From Mayamaea pseudoterrestris (lineage: Eukaryota; Bacillariophyta; Bacillariophyceae; Sellaphorales; Sellaphoraceae), in assembly GCA_027923505.1 (NCBI GenBank), contig BROI01000014.1, positions 62,001-126,000 of the forward strand: a DNA stretch of 64,000 bases, read 5' to 3'. Within the stretch, counting starts at the first letter, position 1. Each line of letters begins with the position of its first letter. The notes beneath the pieces were generated by a model. The model was not told the DNA's origin and searched no databases. It saw only the letters and a program-made list of their open reading frames with translations. The translations under genes and the position numbers were made by a program. This document shows, one piece after another, positions 54,823 to 64,000 of this stretch.

Positions 54823-56693
54823 ACAAGGCTGCCTTATTTTGTTGTTAACATAAATGACGCTCATAACTATTAGTAATAAAGAAGATATGTATATGGTTGT
54901 AACATTAGAAACAGCTATTCACAGTATGCATCTTCCGTACCACCCAGCGACTGCAAATCAACTTTTGGTGATAACTGCATTGTCACCGGCATTTCGCGCG
55001 CTTGAACGGCATGACTGATAAGCTGCCTTTGATTAACAGTAAACTGCAAAACTGCGCCCTCTCCACAGCTTCTACATCGTTAACGGCGCACAAAGCACTT
55101 GCTCGCTGCAGGTATTTGGCCTTTTTGCATCGGTGCAAAACTGTTGGCGGAGACAAATGGACAACAACATGCTGCGTCTCAATCCATTTTTTCGCTAATT
55201 TTGTCAAGAGTTGGATGTGCAGCTGTTCACTCTGGCCAAGAACGTGTGGATCGCGACATGAGAGTTTTCGCATGCACATAGTAAGTCATGATTGATAATT
55301 AGTTCTTCGGTAAGCCAGTGACTAGGTCTGATCGCAAACTGCGTTCCATGTCGTCGACGGCGCTTCTTTGCTCATCGTCACTCTCTACCATCAGCGTATT
55401 AGTTGATTGCGCTCGATCGCTGTGATCGAAGGCTGAAAGTCGCTGCATTTCGAAGACTACAGCTCCCGCTACTTGGCTTTCGTCCAAGACTGACATCTAG
55501 CGCTCATCGCTTTGCGGGATGACGAAACGCTAAGGATAATCTATGCGGCCCTGCCAATAATCTTTTACTTTGGCCGACTTTGTGCCATGCCTCTGCACAG
55601 AGCAATTGCGTATAGCGTCAGCGTCAGCTACTTGTCTCTACCGTAGTTGTTATGTCTCTCCGTTTAACCGACGAAGCGAGTCTACCATTCATTAGCTTGA
55701 TGAGCATGGAGGACCCTTGTCTCCTCGACATAATTTGCAGAGTGCTGCTGCTGCTGCTGCTGCTGCTGCCGCTGCCGCCGATGCTTCAGCGACTCGCATG
55801 GCAAAGCCGATTGCCGTCTAATGACTGCGAGCTGATGGTGCGTAGCCCGCGCCTACGGTATGTCCACACCGCATGGCGGAGCGATAAGACGCCAGCGGGT
55901 CCATTTGCTAGCTTCGTCTCCGTTAGAAAAAGCTCGATGTTCGAAACTGCTATAAGGATATTGCTTGCAAGTATGTGAAATCGTTGGCGAGTGAACCATG
56001 CATGAAGAAGGCATACCGTAGCGAAGTCGCTTACTTTTCCAGACGATTTTTTGTCGTAGCGGTTTTCCAATGTCAATGCCGCTCGACTCGCCAATTTTAC
56101 TGTCGTCTTGTGATGCAGACTTGGTGTTTTATTGTTTGCTTAAGCGTCGCACACGGAAGAGACCGCCCGCCCAACCGAACGACCGTGTGCCAATCTTACT
56201 CGCAGATGTATAGGTTGGAGATATTGTTCAGTTTTAGAGGAACTTATATCCATGTTACTGTCCGGTCATAATATGCAGCGCTGGTTGACATACATGCCGA
56301 TGATCAAAGCTTTCTCGACTTGCGATGTTAGCCACTGACCGAACGACTCCCATCACCACCGTGTTTTTTACCGACAGTGTGTGGTTCGTTTGCTTTCAGG
56401 CGCCTGCATTGTTCGCTGTACTTGAAGTACGAATTACCGACCAGGAAGGAAGTGTCATTTGGCATGTCGTTTCTAGTATGCGTTGCTGCACAGGGAAGCG
56501 GGAAGCAAGCAGGTTGCAGCTGTCGTTGGCAATCTAATGGTCGAATCCATTGTAAATGTAGCTAAAGCAGAAAAAGTTATAACAACCAATATGCAACTAT
56601 TTGATGTGTTGTTATTCCGTCTATACATATAAAAAGGACGCCTCATCGAGCAGTCCTTGCAACAAATTGCACGCATGTCTCGCTCGACATGAT
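54823..56693. other. Intergenic between convergent paralogues
   Basis: About 1.9 kb. A (TGC)9 microsatellite lies at 55743-55769. Open frames here are short and show no domain. Confidence 0.5.
55743..55769. repeat. (TGC)9 microsatellite
   Basis: Nine uninterrupted TGC units, followed by CGCTGCCGCCG. Outside any supported gene. Confidence 0.9.
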
Positions 56694-59600
56694 TTAAGCT
56701 TTGACCGTGATCGAGAGCTCAGCTGAGTCAGAAACTGCTTGCATTCCAGATTCTCCTGAAATAGCAAACGTGCTGGTAAAGGTTTGACCCTCGGATGCGT
56801 AAAGATTGATGGCCGTCGTGTCAAATGGGAATGACACTGACTCTCCGGCGCCAACCTTGAGTCCCGGTGGGCTCACCAGGGAAGTTGTTCCAAAGAGGGT
56901 GGATGTGATGTTTGCCCACTTCAAAGTTGCAGCGTCGGCACCAATATTGGACACGATGAAGCTTTGCGAAATAACCTCGATTGCGCTCTGTAAGCCATTG
57001 TCGGCGTTCTTGAATGCCGTGAGCCGTAGCGAACCGTATTGGGTCAAAAGACTCACGTCGCTTTCCTCGCTACAGCTGACACTTGTTGCCACACTCTGCA
57101 ACAGTTGGCCAGGAGCGTTGCCGACTAGACTGGATACCTTGATTCGTATCCTGTTGGACAGGGCGGCGTCAGAGCTTGTGCCAAAGACAACACCTGGCTG
57201 CACAGCTCCACTGAAGTAACTCTTTGTTCCGTCGTAACTCTTGATGGTGACAAAGACGTCTGAGGATGTTGGACCGCCATTGGAATCAGAACATTGGAAG
57301 TCATTGCCAGTCGAGTTGGATGCTGCGCATGGTTTAGCATTGTAGACGTATCGCAGCTGCTGAGCCGTGGAGCCGGAGCATTTCGAGACTGAAGGCGACG
57401 ATAGACTTTCACAAGCGCGAGTTGTATCGCTTGCCAAACTGCATTCAATTGTCGCAGAGAGTGAATCCGTTACTGCTGCGGTCCCTTCTTCGATGCCTGC
57501 AGAAAGGGAAAAAATCCAGTCAGGTGAAAGTAGTCAAAGCCTTTCAATGCACGTCTTCGCTGTCATACAACTTACCACTTTGCTGGAAAACGGCACCTCC
57601 TGTTGAAGCAGTCGATCCGCCTCCACCGCCACCTGTAGTCGCAGTCGATCCACCGTTGCCACCGCTGGTATTTCCACTAGCAGTCGATCCGCCACCGCCG
57701 CCACTAGATTTTTCGCCACTGCTTGACTTTTCGCCGCTTGACTTTCCACCAGCGCTGGATCCGCCATTGCTTGACTTTTCGCCGCTTGACTTTTCACCTG
57801 CACTGGATCCGCCATTGCTTGTCTTTCCGCCGGCGCTTGAACCGCCTCCTGAACTTGTACCCTTTCCAGAACTTTTCGCTTTCGTGGTGGTCCCGCCTTT
57901 ACCACCTGAGCTTTTTACTTTCGACGCGCCGCCTTTGCCGCCCGAGCTCTTTACTTTTGACGCGCCACCTTTGCCGCCCGAGCTCTTGGTCTTTGAAGCG
58001 CCACCTTTGCCGCCTTTCGAGACGCCTCCCTTGCCACCTTTGCTTTTGCTTCCTTTTGCAGACTTCGATTTGCTTCCTTTTGTTTTGGAAAGCTTAGAGC
58101 CCTTTGTCTTTGACAGATTGGAGCCCTTTGTCTTTGACAGCTTGGAGCCCTTCGTCTTCGTACCGAACTTTGGTGCCTTACTCGTGCCAACTTTTGGCGC
58201 CTTTGAACCAAGTTTGGATCCCTTGGTTACGCTGAGCTTGGATCCTTTGGTCTTCCCAAGCTTGTTGCCCTTACTTTTGCTTCCTTTTGGTGCTTTTGAT
58301 CCAAGCTTGGATCCCTTGGTCTTGCCGAGCTTGGATCCCTTTGTCGTTCCAAGTTTGGAACCCTTGATTTTGCTTCCTTTTTGTTTGCCAAATTTTGGGG
58401 CCTTGCTTGTGCTAAGCTTTGAACCAAATTTCGGTGCCTTGCTCGTGCTAACCTTTGAGCCCTTGGTTTTAGATCCCTTGGTCTTAGATCCCTTGGTCTT
58501 GGATCCCTTGGTCTTCGTTCCTGTCGACTTGGAGCCCTTGGTCGTGCTTATCTTTGAACCCTTGGTCTTGCTGCTTTTTGAAGTTTTTCCACCCTTAGAT
58601 TTTGAACTCTTTCCGGCTTTTGAACTTGGCGATGGAAATCCTTTGCCGCCAGCTCCAGATGGGTTTTTTGATCCAGCAGGAATTCCTGGTTGCTCTGACG
58701 CACGAGGTGTGCGAGTGGCGGGTGTTGCAGTTGGCGTACAATCGATGACGCGTCCCTTGGAGCCAGGGCCGCCCTTAATTGTCTTTGATGTAATCTTTTT
58801 TGCGCCAGGATCACCCTTAGTCTTCTTTGCGCCAGGATCGCCCTTGGTCTTCTTTGCGCCAGGATCGCCCTTGGTCTTCTTTGTGCCAGGATCGCCCTTA
58901 GTTTTCTTTGGACCTGGATCACCCTTGGTTTTCTTTGGACCTGGACCAGCCTTGGTTTTCTTTCCCTTTGGTGCTTTCGAACCCTTTGGTAACTTGGGAT
59001 CAGTCCCCTTAGGCGCCTTTGGTACACCGCCCTTTCCTCCCGTGGGTGACTTTGGTGCACCGCCCTTTCCTCCCTTGGGTGACTTTGGTTCACCGCCCTT
59101 TCCTCCCTTAGGTGACTTCGGTTCACCGCCTTTACCGCCCTTGGGTGACTTTGGTAGCTTGCCTTTTGGGGATTTGGTGCCCTTTGGTAACTTGCCTGGA
59201 GGCGTTTTGCTTCCCTTTGGTAGCTTGCCTTTGGGTGATTTGGATTTACTGCCCTTGGGAGACTTCGATTTTGAGCCCTTTGGTCCCTTGCTTCCTTTTG
59301 GTCCCTTGCTGGCTTTTGGCGGTGTTGGCGTGTTGGGCTGCATCGTGCATTCTCGTGTCGGTGTCGGAGCTGGTGTAGTTTCCGGCGAGGGCCTTGGGGT
59401 CATTCCCTGGGAAGGCCTTGGTGTAGTTGGAGTACTAGGCGACGCAATTGGTGGTCGAACTTGAGTTGGTCGCGGCGAAGGCACCGGTGTGGGACGCGTC
59501 GGGGGTCGAACTGGAGGGGCCACTGGGGTTGGTGGGGCCACAGGCGACGGTGGAGCCACTGGAGATGGTGGAGCAACAGGCGATGGTGGAGCCACTGGTG

Positions 59601-61068
59601 AAGGCACTGGTGTTGGTCGCGGCGAAGGCACTGGTGTTGGTCGCGGTGAAGGCACTGGTGTGGGACGAACTGGAGGGGCCACTGGCGACGGTGGAGCCAC
59701 AGGCGAAGGTGGAGCCACCGGTGATGGTGGGGCCACAGGCGAAGGTGGGGCCACAGGCGAAGGTGGGGCCACTGGCGAAGGTGGGGCCACTGGTGATGGT
59801 GGAGCCACTGGAGACGGTGGCGCCACTGGTGACGGCGGGGCCACTGGAGACGGCGGAGCCACTGGAGACGGCGGCGCAACTGGTGACGGCGGAGCCACCG
59901 GTAATGGCGTCGGACGTGGCGACGTTCCTGGGGAGGGTCTTGAAGTCAAAACAGGCATTCGGGTAGGAGTAATCGTTGGTCCAATGCCAGGAGTTGGTAC
60001 TTTGCTGCCAACGCCTCTCGCAGGCTGTTCACTTGGAGCTTTCGTCGACGGGGCAGTGGGTCGCGGTGTCGGAACTGGAGTCGGTCTAGGTGTCGGAACT
60101 GGTGTGGGTCTCGCTGTAACCGGCGGCAAGGTTGGAACAGGCGTCGGGCGCGGTGAAGGCACTGGTGTTGGTCTCGGCGCCGGTGGAATGACTGGGCCCT
60201 TGGTTGATGGTGCCGTTGGTCTCGGAGTGGGACGGAATGTCGGGCGAAACGTTGGACCACCGCCTCCGGCTGGCTTGCTTGTACCCACTCCCATGGCTGG
60301 CTGCTGTGTCGGCAACGGAGCGGGAGCTTTCGTGGAAGGAGCGGTAGGCCTGGGCGTCGGGACTGGCGTCGGTCTGGGCGTCGGAATACCAGAAGGTCTT
60401 GGCGTTGGAATTCCAGTCGGTCTAGGAGTCGGAACGCCTGAGGGTCTGGGAGTCGGGATGCCAGACGGTCTTGGTGTAGGAATTCCAGTCGGTCTGGGAG
60501 TCGGGATGCCGGTTGGTCGTGGCGTCGGAACCCCGGTAGGTCGAAGAGTCGGGAACCGTGTGGCAGGTGGCAACGTTGGACCTTTCGTCGACGCAGTCGT
60601 CGGACGCGGAGATGGTACCGGAGTTGGGCGTAGAGTACTGACTGGTGGAGAGGTAGGTACAATCGGCATTAGTGTCGGCAACGGTGCTGGTGCTTTCGTC
60701 GAAGGAGCAGTGGGTATGGGTGTCGGACGACGGGTCGGGAATGACGAGAATGGTGGAAAAGTTGGAACTGGAGTCGGACGAGGTGACACTCCTGGAGTAG
60801 GTCTTGGAGTTGGAGCAGGAGTCTGCATTGACATTGACATGGAACCGGCAAAGTCGCTGACGATTCTGTCAAGGAAATCTTCCGTGTCAGTGTCCATTTC
60901 CGTGCCTCCTGTGGCCGAGTACGTCGTCGAGATGCCACCGTCAGTATTGGCAGACTGCAGAATGAACAAGTTTCTCGCATCTTGATCCTGTCTGCCTTCT
61001 GCAGCCGCGCCTGCTGCATTGACACTCAGGAGCCCGAGGAGAAGCACTCGAGATGCAAAGTGTAGCAT
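56694..61068 (-). CDS. Secreted Pro-Thr-rich, Lys/Gly/Ser-rich protein with conserved C-terminal domain (paralogue B)
   Basis: Exons 61068-57576 and 57496-56694 (phase-1 intron, gtaagt...tgcag) give 1431 residues. The signal peptide is MLHFASRVLLLGLLSVNAAG. A short region ends DFAGSMSMSMQ. About 500 residues of PRPTPVPT, GIPTPRPT and SPVAPP repeats follow. Next are about 480 residues of Lys-rich repeats in distinct blocks: GSKSKSPK, SPKGGKGG, GDPGAKKTK, TKGSK and SKVKSSGGKGG. Then a Gly/Ser linker and the C-terminal domain: SVSKCSGSTAQQLRYVYNAKP, FQCSDSNGGPTSS, VQPGVVFG, LLTQYGSLRLTAF. Intron position and phase, signal peptide, order of parts and C-terminal domain are shared with the 51565 gene, so the two are inverted paralogues. 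A secreted wall, silica or adhesive protein is the likely class; no enzyme motif is present. Confidence 0.83.
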
Positions 61069-61791
61069 GGTGTAAGGTGTTGTTGCTGGTCGATGGCCAA
61101 GATGAACGTTTGATGTGATGAGTAGTTGGAGCTCGTCGGTTCACCTCTGTTCGTCGAAGTCGAAATATCGAAATAATGAAGATGGAAGTTTGGGTTGCCC
61201 GGCTACGCCACATGCCGGCAGCGATGCTGTTCATTATGTGGTAGCTTTCGCCAGAAAGTATACTTAGACGACAACCACGAGCGAGGCAGTTCCCAACCGC
61301 TTAAATACTGAAATAGCGATGTAAGTAATCATCATGAAACGGCGCTGTATATAACGTCTTCGAGCTCTCGCGGAACTGCAACGGACCGTTCACTGTTTGT
61401 TGATAGAAGTGCACACAATCATAAGTAGGTGTGGCGCATGGTATCCTTTCGAAACGCTCATGCATCGCGCACCTGGAGGGAGTCCAATTGTTTTATCAAT
61501 AACAGGGTTGAGCTGCATTACGTGCACGTTTTTCATCGTAATTTCTTGTTAATACAGGGTAGTTTTGTAAGCAACATACTATAGACATGCTCCGATGGCA
61601 TGCGTGTTGCAAAGGCGTCCGCCATGGTCGTTTTCGATGGGTCATGGAGACATCGCGCGTCATTATGATTTTTGGAGAGCGTTACTTAGCGAATTAACGC
61701 AAGGGGCATAACTCAGGTTGGACGTTGAGGAACGTTCGCCCTGAACTGTCGAGCCGGCCTCGCTTGTTATCATGCCGTTGCGACATTAAAC

Positions 61792-61881
61792 TTCTTGCTT
61801 CTTGCCCTCGCCTCGCATCTCGCATCAGCTGCTTGTTCAAGTTCTTGCTTCTTGCCCTCGCCTCGTCGCATCAGCTGCTTG
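61792..61881. repeat. Short tandem duplication of about 44 bp
   Basis: Copy one is 61792-61835 and copy two 61842-61881. Both run from TTCTTGCTTCTTGCC to CATCAGCTGCTTG and differ by a small indel in the middle. Confidence 0.75.
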
Positions 61882-63317
61882 CTTTCCATTGACTGTGAAG
61901 CCATAAAATGCCACTCGAACTTTCGCTTTGTTTTAGATCGATGCGATATTCTAAATACACATGCTCGTAAATTTCTAGTAAGAATCGGGACACATCTACG
62001 CAATGCCTTCTGTTCAACAGCAAACGACACTGACATTAGGCAGCCACCTTGACACCATTAGCGGAGCGGCACAGTTGCTCGTCAACAAATGACCTTACCA
62101 GTCTGCGGTGGATGGGCGTCCATGCAATTCCTACTACGCGCACAACATGACGACTCTTAAAAAACGTTGAAACATAACCGTGCTTTGCTTGCGAGTGCTC
62201 TGGGAACCTGGAACACCACTATCATGTCCACGTACAAGAGACTTGCTTTTAAAAGCGGACCTTACAAGCAATTCGACCTTTATGTGGAGTCTGAGTCACC
62301 ATGGAAGGAACGGAGCTCTTGCAGGTTAACAATTGGTATCAAGGCGCGGCAGCTGCTATTCGAGGACGACATGACAATCCATGCTGAGAATGCTATCAAC
62401 AGATCCGGCTGTCGACGAAATGAGGCAAGAAGCCACTTACTGCAGACGAATCATGCAATGCCATGTTGATACTATCGCCGCAAACCTTGAGACAGCAGAC
62501 ATGAACTTGCTCTGCTATGCGATCAGTCTTTCAAGAGGATGCAACTTTGAGAATTAGATGAAGAGCGTTGCAAATTGCTCCATCTTGCGTATGCTGAGAG
62601 ACTTACAGGTCGGATCAAGTTGGCAATACTGACGGCGGTGGCGTCGTCTGTGGTTTCAAATGGCACCGCGAGCGGTTCTGCTTCTGTCCGCATGTTTGGC
62701 GCAATGGGAAGCACGACGCCTACAAGCTCTCTGCCGACTGCCGGGCATGTCCGGCATCAACAAAATTAATGTGCACCATTTGCTATTCAACACGCATCAA
62801 TCATAAAATACAAAATCTTCATTGTGCAGCCGATGCTGTGCTGAATTTTTTCAGCTGCTCAACCTGTAATGCAAACCTCCACTGCGGACCAATGCTTGTT
62901 CGTGGTGCACTCTCAATACACTTGTGCATGCATTCATTGTTATGCCGACGCGTTGGAGAGCGGGCACGTTGCCGAATGGCTCTCCCGGTGCTCCGGAGTG
63001 GTTGCTAAGAGGTACTTGCAGTGCGTGGCATCCTGCATGGGTCTCCCTTTGAAATGCGTGCTTGTTAACTGGCGCTTGGGAGCAGCTCCTAGGCGTTGAC
63101 AACCTGAATGGCAAACATAAAAAGCCTGCTTAGCGCCAGTGCGTTGAGAGAGCAGCTCCTGCCATCGAAAATGCTGCTTTGAGTGCTTGAAATTCGATGA
63201 GATGATTTTTTACAACGTTTGCGATCGGTTTGGAGCACCGTTGGCTGGGTTGGCGGACTCATTTGGCGACAGGAACCAGCACGGGGCAGTCATTCATCGT
63301 GTTACAGGTGCATGTGG

Positions 63318-63338
63318 TGCTGCTGCTGCTGCTGCTGC
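63318..63338. repeat. (TGC)7 microsatellite
   Basis: Seven uninterrupted TGC units, outside any supported gene. Confidence 0.85.
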
Positions 63339-64000
63339 GTGATCCGGTGGGAATGAGCTTTTTGATGTTGAACTTTGGCTATCTTGCCGAGCGAGAAGCT
63401 CACGAAGCGATAATCTCGCCTGTCGTTAACATGGGTACATTGATGTCAAACACACGTTGGGGGCTGAACAATGTCGCAATCAAGGCTCGGGTGACTTCCG
63501 TGCTGCATTCAAGGCTCACTATTCGCAGAATCCAGTGATGCAGCTTGCACAAGCCCTGTTCCCCCAGATAGGCGCTCAAGTTGTACTGGAGGTAAAAATA
63601 GTGGGTTGCGGCAAGAACTTGCTCCATATCGACATTGACTGCTTGAGAACAAAGTTCGAATTACAGCACACATGAGCGTTAAGTTTGTTAGGCAATGCAT
63701 GTACTCTCATGGATGATTTTGTCAAAAGCGATCATCACCGGGAACAGTGGGAGTCGTGACTAGAATGATCACCAACCCTAACGCATTGATGTGGTGCATG
63801 TAGAAGCAATCCCCTTATGGTGCAAGCTGACAATCAATTAAAAGTTCCAATGCACGAACCTTCCAGTGGCGACTCAGTCTCCATGGATGGAGGAGTCATG
63901 TTAAAGTCATCGACTTTGCCTCGCCAAGCCACGAGCAGAACCAAAAAGGCCTGGAAAAGCTCAATTTTAGAATGGGTTTTTATTATTGTTAGTTTTTAAC

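Larger units (their letters stand above)
61069..64000. other. 2.9-kb region without a supportable gene
   Basis: The first few hundred bases are upstream of paralogue B and should hold its promoter. Frames of 60-102 codons occur on both strands, but none has a recognisable domain or splice partner. An imperfect tandem duplication (TTCTTGCTTCTTGCCCTCGC...CATCAGCTGCTTG) lies at 61792-61881 and a (TGC)7 run at 63318-63338. Confidence 0.5.

Noticed and set aside
55652-55978. 108-codon frame with a poly-Leu run
   Set aside because: Created by the (TGC)9 microsatellite; no conserved features.
57422-60985. Long plus-strand frames (680 and 498 codons) opposite paralogue B
   Set aside because: They are low-complexity Pro/Leu/Phe or Gly/Val repeats mirrored from the Pro-Thr and Lys repeats. 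The minus strand has the signal peptide, intron and conserved domain.

Overview
The window looks like nuclear DNA of a diatom or a close stramenopile relative. The signs are short GT-AG introns with gaps of a few hundred bases between genes, two products whose N termini read as a signal peptide followed by an AAF/AWAP-like plastid cleavage motif, a SHAQKYF-class MYB factor, and several very large secreted proteins rich in Pro-Thr, Pro-Ser and Lys. All calls come from reading the sequence; no database search was possible.

Layout. 12-2375 (-) is a signal-peptide LEA-like helical repeat protein. 2593-15515 (-) is one host gene made of repeated CxxC...HxnC domains. It is cut in two by a full-length non-LTR retrotransposon (LINE) at 3072-12804, and identical 16-bp target-site duplications flank the insert at 3056-3071 and 12805-12820. 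The LINE has two open ORFs that overlap by ATGA, a 5' region built of about six tandem 175-bp monomers, and a short TTA-repeat tail. 15796-18075 (+) encodes a probably plastid-targeted UDP-sugar pyrophosphorylase with three exons. 18337-19206 (-) encodes a probably plastid-targeted DnaJ-type zinc-finger protein with three exons. 19843-21247 (-) encodes a SHAQKYF MYB factor with three exons. 21618-25427 (+) encodes a kinesin-14-like protein whose P-loop and switch motifs are lost.

26249-30302 holds two inverted copies, 41 bp apart, of a 2-kb element without a transposase. Each copy has terminal inverted repeats of about 212 bp and TA flanks. 30305-33973 shows no supportable gene.

33974-61068 is a cluster of three secreted or surface protein genes. 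The first, 33974-50423 (+), is a 16-kb gene. It has a signal peptide, a Cys-rich N-terminal region, 18 mini-exons of (APTK)n separated by near-identical phase-0 introns, a (TPSR)n stretch, about 60 tandem 144-bp (48-residue) repeats, a Lys/Ser-rich region and a C-terminal membrane span. Its 144-bp array breaks frame several times between 45.4 and 48.3 kb. The other two, 51565-54822 (+) and 56694-61068 (-), are convergent paralogues. Each has a signal peptide, a Pro-Thr-rich stretch, a Lys-rich block, a phase-1 intron and a conserved C-terminal domain of about 250 residues. A role in the frustule, cell wall or adhesion is a reasonable but unproven inference. 61069-64000 shows no gene.
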